This document shows, one piece after another, positions 23,079 to 32,172 of a stretch of DNA of 53,094 bases. Source of the DNA: Clostridiales bacterium (GTDB taxonomy: Bacteria; Bacillota; Clostridia; Lachnospirales; WQUN01); assembly GCA_031270945.1 (NCBI GenBank), contig JAISWZ010000651.1:1-53094 (forward strand), in the 5' to 3' direction. The first letter of the stretch is position 1; each line of letters opens with the position of its first letter. The translations under genes and the position numbers were made by a program. A model generated the notes under the pieces. It made no database searches. It was given only the letters and a program-made list of their open reading frames with translations, and was not told the origin of the DNA.

Positions 23079-23147
23079 TTTCGTGTTCTATGCTTTCGTG
23101 TTCTCATGTTTTCGTGTTCTCATGCTTTCGTGTTCTCATGCTCTTTC
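23079..23147. repeat. Short tandem repeat upstream of the Cys-rich gene
   Basis: About four and a half copies of a 15-bp unit, TTTCGTGTTCTCATG, the first one shortened by a base. They lie in the presumed leader or promoter of the minus-strand small gene and could vary in copy number. Confidence 0.75.
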
Positions 23148-23258
23148 GTTTATTGCTCTTGTCACTCTATTGCTCTTATCACTTCTATCGCCTCTTAGCG
23201 ACAGAACAGCGCAAGCTTAGCGCTTTTCTGCCCTGTTTTAATATTTGCTTTAAAGGGC

Positions 23259-23299
23259 AAAAAAATCCTCCGCAACAAGGCAAAGCCTTGCCACGGAGG
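23259..23299 (-). terminator. Rho-independent terminator of the BofC-like gene
   Basis: On the minus strand CCTCCGTGGCAAGGC and CCTTGTTGCGGAGG form the stem, followed by A and T7. Confidence 0.85.
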
Positions 23300-23390
23300 G
23301 TTCCCTTTGGCGATTTTCAGCGGCATGCAAAAGTCTCAAGCAGAAGTTTAATTAGCTCTTGCTAGCCTTTTGTAAATTTGGGCAATCCTA

Positions 23391-23984
23391 TTAGCTGCCG
23401 TAGTCCTCAAGAACCTTGGCAAGCTTGTCCTCTCCTTCAACCTTTATCCCTTCCATGAGCCTTTTCTGCTCTTCGGTTGAAAGGGCGTAGATTGGCATTT
23501 CAGTCATTTCCTCAAGCGTTACTTTGCCAGCGCCTGAGGTGGAGAAGACAGCAATGTACTCGTCCTTGACGCCTAGAATGTAATTCTTGGCAGACGAGCC
23601 GGGGATGGTTTTTCTCAGCACAACTCTGGCGCTTGTGAACTCCATGATCTTCCATTCAAAGAACTGCTCCTGAAGCTTGTCCTCTGTCAGGTTCAAGAGG
23701 AAATATGGAGGGTCTTCAGCGCTTGTCTCAAGACGATCATCCCCTTGGTAATAATACTCGTATATGATCTTGGTGCTTGCAGTTATCCTTGCCGGCTCTG
23801 GCGCGGCGGTTGGCGTGGGCGCTGGCGTAACTGACGCGGATGCTACTGTTGCTTGCCTGGTGTTGGATTGCTCGGGCGATTCGGCAACAGAGCTTGAAAA
23901 AAGCGTGTATCCGATAAACACGCCCAGGCCGCAGACTGTTGCTCCAAGGCCTGCCACTATCAGCGCGAAATTTCTTGTCTTCAT
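23391..23984 (-). CDS. BofC-like C-terminal domain protein, membrane-anchored
   Basis: The 197-residue protein has an N-terminal membrane anchor (FALIVAGLGATVCGLGVFIG), a Pro/Ala/Thr-rich linker (TPAPTPTAAPEPARI) and a C-terminal domain with YILGVKDEYIAVF, a T-x-M/I segment, and EEQKRLMEGIKVEGEDKLAK ending VLEDYGS. The end matches the BofC C-terminal domain, which in Bacillus helps control the SpoIVB-triggered sigma-K checkpoint. It is probably outside the membrane. GGAGGT precedes the ATG. It is separate from the spoIIP gene, which points the other way. The exact role in this organism is not established. Confidence 0.75.
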   Translation of the reverse strand: MKTRNFALIVAGLGATVCGLGVFIGYTLFSSSVAESPEQSNTRQATVASASVTPAPTPTAAPEPARITASTKIIYEYYYQGDDRLETSAEDPPYFLLNLTEDKLQEQFFEWKIMEFTSARVVLRKTIPGSSAKNYILGVKDEYIAVFSTSGAGKVTLEEMTEMPIYALSTEEQKRLMEGIKVEGEDKLAKVLEDYGS

Positions 23985-24520
23985 GAGGGTACCTCCATAG
24001 CTTGTACGGTATCTTTTTAGTAATTATTGCCAAAGCATGACACCTTTAATCACTCACATACATTCTTTATAAAAATTTTTTTCAAGCTTTGCAGCGCTGG
24101 ATGCATGTTTTGGCGTATAGCCAATAATTGTCTGCGGCGATGGAAAAAACCTAGAAAAGTAAAAGCGAGTAGATTTGCGCACTCTTCCATGCTTAAAACT
24201 AATTATTGATAGGCACTATATTCCTTTGGGCTTGCGCCCATTGGATTTCTGCAAACTTACCAAAACGGCAGCGCCTGCGCTTGCGAGATCATGCGAGATA
24301 TCCGGCGCTGACTTTCAAATTCTTTTCTGCCCTTGTCTATCAGACAAGCCGCGATCAAAAACAGGCGCACATATTCTCAGAACCTGCGCCATAAATTGCT
24401 AAGAGAGCTCTTTAGCCTTGGGGCAATATGAACGCTCATAAAAGCTGTATGAGCTCTCAAATTTCAAAGTTCCGAAGGCGCAAAGCCTTGCCGGGCTTGC
24501 CCGGGGGAGGGAGGCCTTTG

Positions 24521-25498
24521 ATGAAGCCAGGCATATGGAGCAGGCTGTCAGGCATCGCAAAGCCGGTTTTGTTTGGGCTGCTGGTGGCGGCCGTTGTCAT
24601 TTTAGCGCTAGAGTACTGCAGAAGGCCGAATGCTGAGGATCAAGAAAGGGAGGAGTACAATTCCAACCCTTTGCCTGAGGAAACTGAGCCTTTGATAGCG
24701 CCCTTCTATCCAACCATAAATACAATAGAACTTGTGGAAACAATGGCGGATAAGCTCAAATACCTGTACGCCATAGAAGATGGCGCTTATGTGACAGACG
24801 CTGACCTGGACATCAAGGGCGGCATTTCCATGAACATGGAGTCCAACCTGTCCGGGCCTGATCCAAAGGTCTTGATATTCCACACTCACTCAATGGAGTC
24901 CTACAAAGACGCGGTTCCGGGAAGCGACGAGGGCAGCGTGGTGGGACTTGGACGGCTGTTGGCTTGGATACTAGCAGAAGAGTACAATGTGATGAGCGTA
25001 CATGACTCCGGAAAATATGACGTAGTGGACGGCAAGGAGCATAGGGACGGAAGCTACGGGCGAATGTCAGAGTCTGTTGAGAAGATCATTGAGAGGTACC
25101 CTACGATAGAAGTCGCGATAGACCTGCACAGGGATGGAGTGGATGAAAGCATTCACTTGGTGCAGGAGGTGAACGGGCTGCCAACAGCGAGAATGATGCT
25201 GGTTGAAGGGGTTGCCATGCTTGACGACAATGGAAAGCCAAAGCCGATACCGGATCTAGCGAACCCGTATGTAAAGGAAAACCTGGCGCTGAGCCTCCAG
25301 GTGCAGCTTGCGGCGAACGAGACATATCCGGGCTTGATGCGGATGATATACATCAAGCCTTACCGCTATAGCCTGTACATGCTTCCAAAGAGCGTCCTGG
25401 TCGAAGTCGGGGCGCAAAACAACACGGTCCAGGAAGCCAGAAACGCCATGTGGCCCTTGGCTCAGATTTTGATGTCTGTTCTGCAGGAAAAGGATTGA
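24521..25498 (+). CDS. spoIIP: Stage II sporulation protein P
   Basis: The 325-residue protein has one N-terminal membrane segment (PVLFGLLVAAVVILALEY), a linker, and the SpoIIP peptidoglycan hydrolase domain: PKVLIFHTHSMESYKDA with metal-binding His, AIDLHRDGVDES, and IKPYRYSLYMLPKSVLVEVG with a late Glu. SpoIIP is an amidase and endopeptidase that works with SpoIID and SpoIIM to thin septal peptidoglycan during engulfment. The start at 24521 is supported by GGGAGG six bases upstream; an in-frame ATG at 24428 has none. The 24034-24520 gap holds no other gene that can be supported. Confidence 0.9.
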   Translation: MKPGIWSRLSGIAKPVLFGLLVAAVVILALEYCRRPNAEDQEREEYNSNPLPEETEPLIAPFYPTINTIELVETMADKLKYLYAIEDGAYVTDADLDIKGGISMNMESNLSGPDPKVLIFHTHSMESYKDAVPGSDEGSVVGLGRLLAWILAEEYNVMSVHDSGKYDVVDGKEHRDGSYGRMSESVEKIIERYPTIEVAIDLHRDGVDESIHLVQEVNGLPTARMMLVEGVAMLDDNGKPKPIPDLANPYVKENLALSLQVQLAANETYPGLMRMIYIKPYRYSLYMLPKSVLVEVGAQNNTVQEARNAMWPLAQILMSVLQEKD

Positions 25499-25521
25499 CA
25501 AGAGCTAATATCCGAAAAGGA

Positions 25522-25550
25522 TTGACAAGAGCTTATATCAAAAATATACT
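25522..25550 (+). promoter_or_regulatory. SigA-type promoter of lepA in a small tandem repeat
   Basis: TTGACA (25522-25527) and TATACT (25545-25550) are 17 bp apart. A 26-bp direct repeat (AAGGATTGACAAGAGCT(A/T)ATATC) at about 25490 and 25517 duplicates the minus 35 region; the first copy spans the end of spoIIP. Confidence 0.6.
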
Positions 25551-25591
25551 GCTTAATAGGAGTTTTAGGCTCACGCCCCAAAACTAAAAAA

Positions 25592-25716
25592 GCATGGCAG
25601 CCCTCGCTAACCCGAGGGCTGCCATGCGATAAAAATATTAGGGACGCCCAAGCTCCAGGCTTTAAGCTCGATTTTTCGATTATGCCAGGATTTTGCCGGC
25701 TCCGCCGGCAAAATCC
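25592..25716 (+). promoter_or_regulatory. Two perfect hairpins in the lepA leader
   Basis: GCATGGCAGCCCTCG / CGAGGGCTGCCATGC (25592-25627, 15-bp stem) and GGATTTTGCCGGC / GCCGGCAAAATCC (25688-25716, 13-bp stem) lie between promoter and start codon. The first has a T-rich tract only on the minus-strand side, so it is not a normal plus-strand terminator. They may regulate or simply be intergenic repeats. Confidence 0.5.
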
Positions 25717-25773
25717 CCGGCACTTTTGGAAGGACAAGCCGATACGCCTATCTGGCTTTTGGAGGAAAGACAA

Positions 25774-27585
25774 ATGTACCGCGACCAGACTAAAATCAGA
25801 AACTTCTGCATCATTGCGCACATAGATCACGGGAAGTCGACGCTGGCTGACAGGCTTATAGAGAAGACCGGGCTGCTGACGCAGCGGGAAATGATGGCAC
25901 AGGTTTTGGACACAATGGATCTTGAGAGGGAAAGGGGGATAACAATAAAAGCCCAAGCTGTCCGCCTGGTGCACAAAGCCCCTTCGGGAGAAGAGTACAT
26001 CCTGAACCTCATAGACACCCCTGGACATGTTGACTTCAACTACGAGGTCTCAAGAAGCCTGGCCGCGTGCGAGGGAGCGCTCCTTATTGTGGACGCCGCG
26101 CAGGGGGTTGAGGCGCAGACCCTGGCCAACGTCTACCTGGCTCTAGAAAGCGGGCTGGAAGTTGTTCCCGTGATCAACAAGATCGATCTGATAAGCGCCA
26201 ACCCTGACGGAGCGGTGAAGGAAATTGAGGACATCATAGGGATACCGGCGGCGGACGCGCCCAGGATCTCGGCCAAGAACGACATCAACATAGACCAGGT
26301 TTTCACAAGGATAATAGAAAGCATCCCAGCGCCTAGCGGCGACCCGGAAGCGCCGCTGCGGGCAATGGTCTTTGACAGCGTATATGACGCGTACAAAGGC
26401 GTCATGGTCTTTGTCAGAGTGGTTGACGGAGAGGTGAAAAAAGGGGTTAGCGCCTTCTTCATGGCGGTCGGAAAAAGCTATGACGTTGTTGAAGTCGGCT
26501 TTTTCGCGCCTGGCAAGTTCATCCCGTGCGATCAGCTGCAAGCCGGTGATGTCGGATATATCGCCGCAAGCATAAAAAATGTCGGAGACACCCGCCCTGG
26601 CGACACTGTTACGGAAACCGGAAGAAGAACCCCGGAGCCTTTGCCTGGCTACAAGAAAGTCAACCCAATGGTCTATTGCGGCATATTCCCGGCTGACGGA
26701 GCGAAGTACCAGGATCTGAGAGACGCGCTTGACAAGCTGAAGCTAAATGACGCGTCATTGCAGTTCGAGCCCGAAAACTCAACCGCCCTTGGCTTTGGGT
26801 TCAGGTGCGGCTTCCTGGGGCTTCTTCACCTGGAGATCATACAGGAGAGGCTGGAGCGGGAGTACAACCTGGATCTGGTCACGACAGCGCCTAGCGTCAT
26901 CTACAAGATCCACTTGAAAAACGAAGACGTGATTGAGCTTTCAAACCCATCCGACATGCCTGACCCGTCAAACATCCTGTCAATGGAAGAGCCGATAGTC
27001 AAAGCCGAGATCATGCTTCCCAAAGAGTACATCGGGGCTATTATGGAGCTGTGCCAGCAAAGGCGAGGCGAGTACATGGGCATTGAGTACCTGGAGGAAA
27101 CCCGGGCGCTTCTCAAGTATGAGCTGCCTTTGAACGAGATCATATACGACTTTTTTGACGCGCTAAAGTCCAGGAGCAGAGGCTACGCCTCTTTTGACTA
27201 CGAGCTTGTGGGATACAAGGAGTCTGAGCTTGTTAAGCTGGACATACTGGTAAACCATGAGGTGGTTGACGCGCTCTCCTTTGTTGTCCACGCTGCTGGC
27301 GCTTACGACAGAGGGCGGAGGATCGCCGAAAAGCTGAAGAAAGAAATTCCAAGGCACCTGTTCGAGGTTCCCATACAGGCCTGCATAGGGAGCAAGATAA
27401 TAGCCAGGGAAACTGTATCCGCTCTTCGCAAGGACGTCTTAGCCAAGTGCTACGGCGGCGACATCACGAGAAAGAAAAAGCTTTTGGAGAAGCAGAAAGA
27501 GGGAAAGAAGCGCATGCGCCAGATCGGCAGCGTGGAGGTTCCCCAGCAGGCGTTTATGAGCGTTCTGAAGCTGGAAGAGGAATAG
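25774..27585 (+). CDS. lepA: Elongation factor 4 (LepA), ribosome back-translocase GTPase
   Basis: The 603-residue protein is full length. GTPase motifs are [13 protein letters not shown] (G1), RGITIKAQ (G2), DTPGHVDF (G3) and NKIDL (G4). The EF-G-like domains II, III and V follow, and the LepA-specific C-terminal domain is present ([20 protein letters not shown], then [11 protein letters not shown]). EF4 acts on stalled or mistranslocated ribosomes. GGAGG precedes the ATG at 25774; an upstream in-frame start lacks one. A terminator follows. The gene order spoIIP-lepA-hemW is typical of Firmicutes. Confidence 0.97.
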   Translation: MYRDQTKIRNFCIIAHIDHGKSTLADRLIEKTGLLTQREMMAQVLDTMDLERERGITIKAQAVRLVHKAPSGEEYILNLIDTPGHVDFNYEVSRSLAACEGALLIVDAAQGVEAQTLANVYLALESGLEVVPVINKIDLISANPDGAVKEIEDIIGIPAADAPRISAKNDINIDQVFTRIIESIPAPSGDPEAPLRAMVFDSVYDAYKGVMVFVRVVDGEVKKGVSAFFMAVGKSYDVVEVGFFAPGKFIPCDQLQAGDVGYIAASIKNVGDTRPGDTVTETGRRTPEPLPGYKKVNPMVYCGIFPADGAKYQDLRDALDKLKLNDASLQFEPENSTALGFGFRCGFLGLLHLEIIQERLEREYNLDLVTTAPSVIYKIHLKNEDVIELSNPSDMPDPSNILSMEEPIVKAEIMLPKEYIGAIMELCQQRRGEYMGIEYLEETRALLKYELPLNEIIYDFFDALKSRSRGYASFDYELVGYKESELVKLDILVNHEVVDALSFVVHAAGAYDRGRRIAEKLKKEIPRHLFEVPIQACIGSKIIARETVSALRKDVLAKCYGGDITRKKKLLEKQKEGKKRMRQIGSVEVPQQAFMSVLKLEEE

Positions 27586-27656
27586 GCCGAGCTTTGCTCG
27601 GGGTATTATAAAGATTTTTATAGAAATAATTTTACGCTCGCACCCAAAGCCCTTAA

Positions 27657-27680
27657 GCAAGCCGCGCGGCTTGCTTTTTT
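27657..27680 (+). terminator. Rho-independent terminator after lepA
   Basis: GCAAGCCG and CGGCTTGC form the stem, followed by T6. Confidence 0.85.
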
Positions 27681-27850
27681 GGCTAACGGCGAAGCCCTTT
27701 ATCGGCTTTGCCGCGATGCGGAGAAATCCGCTTTGTGTTCAGGCAAAAATTCTTAGCCTTTGATCGCAGCAACTCATAATACGTTACACCTTCTGAAATA
27801 CAACCCAAGAAACGCCTTATCCCATCAAAACTCATGCGAGAGGAAAACTT

Positions 27851-28993
27851 ATGGCATTGCCAGACGGAAGCGCCCCGGGCATATATATTCACATCCCGTT
27901 CTGCTTAAAAAAATGCTCGTATTGCGACTTCCTTTCGTTTCCAGCAGGGCCAGGATCAGGAGAGCTTTTCCGATCCTACACGGACGCTTTGATCCATGAA
28001 ATGGATGAAAGATGCGGACTTTTGCCCGCGCCAGCCGATACTATATACGTGGGAGGCGGGACTCCTACAGTGCTGCCTCTTGAATCGCTTTCGCGAATTT
28101 TGGAAAAGTCTTTCGCTTTCGCAACCCCTTGCTGTGAGGTTACAATAGAAGCAAACCCTGCTACCATATCCCGTGACGCGCTCGCGGCGCTTCGCGCGCT
28201 GGGCGCCAACAGGCTTAGCGTCGGAATGCAGTCCATTTTCGACGACAAGCTTAAAATCCTCGGGCGGGCGCATACGTTTGGCCAATTCCTTGAATCCTAC
28301 GAGGACGCCTTGGCGGCTGGCTTTGACAACATAAGCCTTGACCTGATGTACGCCTTGCCAGGCCAAACCCTGCAAGAATGGGAAGAGAGCATACGTCTTG
28401 CGGCAAGCCTTTCGCCAAGGCACATCTCCGCCTATAGCCTGTCCATTGAAGAGGGGACGCGCTTCTGGGATCTGGCGGAGGCTGGCCTTCTCCAAAAGGC
28501 GGACGAAGACGCCGATCTCGAAATGAGCCACATGGCGGCGGCTCTTTTGGGAGAGCTTGGATATGAGCAATATGAGATCTCGAACTATGCCCAGCCAGGG
28601 TTCTGGTCCAGGCACAACAGCAAGTACTGGAAAAGGATTCCCACGCTAGGCCTAGGGCTTGGGGCCCATTCGTTTGCCGGCGGGAAACGGTGGTCAAACA
28701 CCAGGGACATGAAGGAGTACATTGACAGGGACTTTGGCATGCGCGGGCTTGAGGATTTGAGCCGATGGGATGAAATCCAAGAGACGGTCTTCCTGGGGCT
28801 TAGGCTTAACGAAGGAATAAGCCTTCAGGATTTTTTGGACAGGTTTGGAGAATCCTTCGAATCCGTCTTCAAAGGGCCGCTTGAGAAAATGGAGAAGCTA
28901 GGCGCTGTTAGCAGGGCCGGCGGCAGGCTCAGGCTTGCGCCAAGAGGCAGGGATGTCTTAAATGCGGTAATGGCAGAGTTTTTATGCCAGTGA
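27851..28993 (+). CDS. hemW: Radical SAM protein HemW (heme chaperone family)
   Basis: The 380-residue protein has IYIHIPFCLKKCSYCDF near the N-terminus, giving the C-x3-C-x2-C cluster ligand of radical SAM enzymes. TIYVGGGTPTVLP, the SAM-binding region EANPATIS and GANRLSVGMQS follow, then a C-terminal HemW-type domain (EEIQETVFLGLRLNEGISLQ reads DEIQETVF). HemW inserts heme into targets, and is related to oxygen-independent coproporphyrinogen dehydrogenase, from which it differs by lacking a full-length HemN N-terminal extension. GAGAGGAAAA precedes the ATG. The gene overlaps the next by 10 bp. Confidence 0.93.
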   Translation: MALPDGSAPGIYIHIPFCLKKCSYCDFLSFPAGPGSGELFRSYTDALIHEMDERCGLLPAPADTIYVGGGTPTVLPLESLSRILEKSFAFATPCCEVTIEANPATISRDALAALRALGANRLSVGMQSIFDDKLKILGRAHTFGQFLESYEDALAAGFDNISLDLMYALPGQTLQEWEESIRLAASLSPRHISAYSLSIEEGTRFWDLAEAGLLQKADEDADLEMSHMAAALLGELGYEQYEISNYAQPGFWSRHNSKYWKRIPTLGLGLGAHSFAGGKRWSNTRDMKEYIDRDFGMRGLEDLSRWDEIQETVFLGLRLNEGISLQDFLDRFGESFESVFKGPLEKMEKLGAVSRAGGRLRLAPRGRDVLNAVMAEFLCQ

Positions 28994-29847
28994 GCGTTAA
29001 AAAAATAAGGGGGCTGTCGCGGAGGCTGGGGCTGATGACAAAAAAGAAAAAAAAGCTTGATTTGAACGCCATGCTTGCTGAAGCCGGAACCACGCTAGGG
29101 TACCCCGCACTGAACATGGTTCTGCCCTTCACAGCCGAGCCGCTTTGCTTCCTGTACCAAAGATTGCGCGGAAACACATACCTGGACCTGATGTCTTACG
29201 AGGAGAGGCAGGCGTTCCTGAAGTCCTCCATACACCCCTTGACCGTGATATTCTGGAGTTCGGTGATATGCCTGGCTATTGTGATCCCGCTTAACTTGAG
29301 GCATTGGAGGATTATTAAATTTTTTTCCAGCAAGATAAGCTTGTCAAGCGCCATTTTGTGCCTGGCGCTTGGGATCAGCCTGCAGCTTTTGGCCACTGGC
29401 GCGATACGGATGTCAAACCCTGACGAGATAGTCTACTATGGCGCAAGCTTCCCGCTTGCCGTCTTTGTCTCGGGAATTGTGGCGCCTGCGGCCCAGGAGC
29501 TGATGTTTCGGGCAAATGTTTACGAATCCTTGAAATACAACATGCATTGGGGCTTCGCGGTTGTTCTTCAGGCCATTATATACGCCTTGTTTCGCTCAGA
29601 CTTCGTCCAGGCGCCTGCGGCGCTTGTCACGGGCTTGGCTTTTGGCTTGGCGTTTGAATGGACCGGCAGCATCTGGGCGCCAGCCATAGCGCATTTCGGA
29701 TACGGAGTCTTGGGCGCCATAATCGCAACCGGAGACGGGGAATATGCAGGGTATGAAGCGTCGCTGGTCTTTCCGTTTCTCATGTTTGCCGCGCTTGTTG
29801 CTATGACGCTTGCGAAGCTTAGATCCGAAGGATCGGTGAATGAGTGA
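28984..29847 (+). CDS. CPBP-like (CAAX-protease-related) membrane protein
   Basis: The 287-residue membrane protein has about six hydrophobic segments (for example VIFWSSVICLAIVIPLNL and AILCLALGISLQLLATGAI). The conserved block APAAQELMFRANVYESL replaces the E-E-x-x-x-R motif of CPBP proteases with Q-E-x-x-x-R. The second motif reads ALFRSD in place of F-x-x-x-H, and the last His is kept in APAIAHFGYG. Protease activity is uncertain. The ATG at 28984 overlaps the hemW stop, suggesting translational coupling. A start at 29035 with GGAGG upstream is equally possible. The role is unknown. Confidence 0.7.
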   Translation: MPVSVKKIRGLSRRLGLMTKKKKKLDLNAMLAEAGTTLGYPALNMVLPFTAEPLCFLYQRLRGNTYLDLMSYEERQAFLKSSIHPLTVIFWSSVICLAIVIPLNLRHWRIIKFFSSKISLSSAILCLALGISLQLLATGAIRMSNPDEIVYYGASFPLAVFVSGIVAPAAQELMFRANVYESLKYNMHWGFAVVLQAIIYALFRSDFVQAPAALVTGLAFGLAFEWTGSIWAPAIAHFGYGVLGAIIATGDGEYAGYEASLVFPFLMFAALVAMTLAKLRSEGSVNE

Positions 29848-29979
29848 ATTGTTGGGTGAAAGCGAGAAATTTTAAAAACAAGAAATAAGCAAGAAATAAA
29901 AAAAGCAAGAAATAAATAAAAAGGGCTCTGCGTCTGCCGCGAAACGTCATGGCCTGATGTTGCATGTTCGAAAAATATG

Positions 29980-30111
29980 GAGTACGACGTCCTGTAAGAG
30001 AAAGTCCTGCAAGGAAAAAGTTAAGAGAAAAGAAACAAGAGACAAAAAATAGAAAATATAAACCCAAAATCAAAACCCCAAAAACCAAAACCAAAAAGCC
30101 GCAAGCCTCCA
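29980..30111. repeat. A/C-rich low-complexity tract (G-rich on the minus strand)
   Basis: Runs such as AAAACCCCAAAAACCAAAACC occupy about 30050-30095 after a purine-rich stretch. The tract sits between two convergent operons. Similar tracts occur at 32100-32172, 44999-45056 and inside queG. The whole 29848-30273 gap holds no gene. Confidence 0.7.
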
Positions 30112-30122
30112 GGCTCGCGGCT
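30092..30122 (-). terminator. Rho-independent terminator of the spoVF operon
   Basis: On the minus strand AGCCGCGAGCCT-GG-AGGCTTGCGGCT is followed by TTTTGG; one mismatch in a 12-bp stem. Confidence 0.7.
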
Positions 30123-30273
30123 GCATGCCGCTTCGGGGCTTGTCCACCAACCATTAATTCGCAAACAAAAAGAGAGGGATTCCCCTCTCCCAAATATGCC
30201 GGCTTGCGCCGCGTTGCCGCTTTTGAAGCCAGCCAGGCCGCTTGGCGAAAAAAATATTCTTGGCGCGGCTTTT

Positions 30274-30864
30274 TCATCCCCGATACAAGAGGGGCTGGAT
30301 CTGCCTGCCATTTAGCGCCTCAGCTATCGTCTCTTTGACAAGTGGCGCGTGGCAGACCAGGGAGCGGGTTTTGCCTATGGGATCGTCCTGGAAGAACGGA
30401 ACAAAGTAGATATTTCGCGTGTTCAACAGAATCCCTATGCTTTTGGCGTTTCCGCTTAGCCCGTCATTTGTGGACACGCCTATTATAACCGGGCGCTCGT
30501 TTCTGAGATGGGCCTTTACGGCCAAAGTGACTGAAGTGTCAGCTATTCCTGCAGCCAGCTTTGCCAGGGTGTTGCCTGTGGCTGGAAGCACGACAAGAAC
30601 ATCCAGCAGCTTCTTTGGCCCTATGGGCTCAGCCTGCTGCAATGTCTCAATGGGAAGCTTGCCCGTGATCTCGAAAAGCCTTGCCTGAATTGATTCAGCG
30701 CTCTGGAACCGGGTGTCCAAGCCGCTGACGCTTGGAGACAATATGGGAAATATCTCGCATCCGGCTTCTTTTAGGGATGAGATCTGGTCAAACAGCTGGG
30801 GTATTGTGCAAAAAGAGCCGGTCAAGGCCCAGCCCGCCTTTGCGCCTCTTAGCCTTTCAAGCAT
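30274..30864 (-). CDS. spoVFB: Dipicolinate synthase subunit B (flavoprotein)
   Basis: The 196-residue protein shows the flavoprotein/UbiX-like fold of SpoVFB: GWALTGSFCTI at the N-terminus, PSVSGLDTRF, LVVLPATGNTLAKLAAGIAD and PVIIGVSTNDGLSGNAKSIG. With SpoVFA it converts dihydrodipicolinate to dipicolinic acid in the mother cell, and the product is loaded into the spore core. The start MLERLRGAK is preferred because AAGGAGA precedes it; an upstream ATG would add an artefactual tail from a repeat. It lies downstream of spoVFA in the usual order. Confidence 0.93.
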   Translation of the reverse strand: MLERLRGAKAGWALTGSFCTIPQLFDQISSLKEAGCEIFPILSPSVSGLDTRFQSAESIQARLFEITGKLPIETLQQAEPIGPKKLLDVLVVLPATGNTLAKLAAGIADTSVTLAVKAHLRNERPVIIGVSTNDGLSGNAKSIGILLNTRNIYFVPFFQDDPIGKTRSLVCHAPLVKETIAEALNGRQIQPLLYRG

Positions 30865-30924
30865 TTGCGTCTCCTTCTTTCGAGTGTTTGCCTGTTTTTT
30901 AAAGCAAAAGGCTGCTTTTCTTTT

Positions 30925-31045
30925 TCTTTCAAGCAATAGCGTTTAATCTTTCAGGCGTTTGCCTTTTAACTTTCAAGCGTTAGTCTTTTAGCCTTTCAAG
31001 CAATATCCTCTAAATCTTTCAAGCGCCTGCCTCTATCTCTTTCAA
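30925..31045. repeat. 22-24 bp imperfect tandem repeat between spoVFA and spoVFB
   Basis: CTTTCAAGC followed by variable T/G-rich sequence recurs about six times (30929, 30951, 30973, 30996, 31016 and 31040 by eye). The last one covers the end of spoVFA, and a similar motif covers the start codon of spoVFB (reverse complement of ATGCTTGAAAGG). It looks like local duplication of the gene-boundary sequence. Confidence 0.55.
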
Positions 31046-31902
31046 CCAATGCATTCCAATTCTCTCAGGATGTTCTTCACAGTCAGCAGAATGTATCTCG
31101 CGGCGGTAAGCGGCGCCACTTTTCCTGGAAGGGACGGGGCGAAGATCACGTTTGCCCCTTGGTTTCTGCAGGCCTGCACATCTATCCCAAAAGGCTTTGA
31201 CGCCAGCTCTATCACAAGCGTCTCTTTGCGGATGAGCCTTGTCAGCTGGGCGTCTATCACGACAGACGGGATTGTGTTTATGATGATGTCCGCCTTGCCC
31301 AGGGCGGCTTTCAAGTCCTCAAGGCTTTTGATGTTGACAGGCTGGCAACCCAAAGCTTCGGCCAGCGCCAGATCCCCTGGCTTTCTTGCAGCTACGCTGA
31401 CATAAGCGCCTAGGCCCAGGAGCATCTTTGACAAGACTTTTGAGATCCTTCCGAATCCCGTTACTAAGATCTTGCTCTGGTGCAAGGTGAATGGAGTGTT
31501 CTCCATGGCTGTTTGGATTGCGCCCTCGGCTGTGGGGATGGCGTTTAGCATCGCCATTTCCTCTCTTTCAAGGAGATCCAGGGCCAGAACCCCTCGCTCC
31601 TTGGCAAGCCTTAGCGCGTCCCTGTTAAGCCTCCCGCCCATTATGGCAGCCTCTTCCCGGACTGATTGGAAAAGCTCTGCCAGCGACATGGAGGCGGCGC
31701 TAAACGGCATGTTAAGCTCTTGGCCGTTGCTAAAAGGTATAGGGCCTATAATGATGTCCGAGTTTCTGACGGCCTCTGCCAGGTCTTTCGCGCTTTCCGG
31801 CAAATCCGAAAAGCCAGCCAAGCCGACGTCCAGCCCCTCTCCAAGCATGAGCTTGTAAAGGTGGGCGCTTCTGGCGTCGCCTCCAAGAACAAGAAACCTC
31901 AT
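31042..31902 (-). CDS. spoVFA: Dipicolinate synthase subunit A
   Basis: The 286-residue protein has the N-terminal SpoVFA domain (MRFLVLGGDARSAHLYKLML) and a C-terminal Rossmann domain with ILVTGFGRISKVLSKMLLGL, VSVAARKPGDLALAEALG, IINTIPSVVID and LVIELASKPFGID. It oxidises dihydrodipicolinate in dipicolinic acid formation during sporulation. The start MRFLV has GGAGGCGAGAGA upstream; an earlier in-frame ATG is less well placed. It is first in the two-gene operon with spoVFB. Expression is expected to depend on sigma-K, as in other spore formers. Confidence 0.93.
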   Translation of the reverse strand: MRFLVLGGDARSAHLYKLMLGEGLDVGLAGFSDLPESAKDLAEAVRNSDIIIGPIPFSNGQELNMPFSAASMSLAELFQSVREEAAIMGGRLNRDALRLAKERGVLALDLLEREEMAMLNAIPTAEGAIQTAMENTPFTLHQSKILVTGFGRISKVLSKMLLGLGAYVSVAARKPGDLALAEALGCQPVNIKSLEDLKAALGKADIIINTIPSVVIDAQLTRLIRKETLVIELASKPFGIDVQACRNQGANVIFAPSLPGKVAPLTAARYILLTVKNILRELECIG

Positions 31903-32031
31903 TCTCTCGCCTCCCTTTGTGGCGCCCTGCGGCATGGCCATCCCGAAGCAGGCGCTTTAACACTGATTTCGCGCCTTTTGTTATATATAGGAATGGCGAC
32001 TTGCAAGGCAGGGCAAAGCCCTTGAATGCTA

Positions 32032-32060
32032 TATGATATGTCCAGAGAAGTTGGTGTGAC
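32032..32060 (-). promoter_or_regulatory. Possible sigma-K-type promoter of spoVFA
   Basis: On the minus strand CATATCATA (32032-32040) resembles the sigma-K minus 10 CATA-x3-TA, with CAC(A) about 16 bp upstream as a loose minus 35. It is supported mostly by the known biology of spoVF. The leader would be about 120 nt. Confidence 0.3.
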
Positions 32061-32067
32061 ACTTCGT

Positions 32068-32172
32068 CTTAGGGCCGGGCTCTGCCCGGGCCTAAGACGC
32101 GGGTTTTGGGGTTTGGGGTTTTGGTTTTTGGGGTTTGGTTTTGGGGTTTGGGTTTTGGGTTTTGGTTTTGGA
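32068..32172. repeat. Hairpin followed by telomere-like G/T tract
   Basis: GGGCCGGGC-TCT-GCCCGGGCC (about 32072-32092) precedes about 70 bp of repeated GGGGTTTGG/GGTTTTGGG blocks on the plus strand, a strong G-quadruplex candidate. It lies between spoVFA and hrcA. The remaining part of 31903-32690 holds no gene. Confidence 0.75.
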
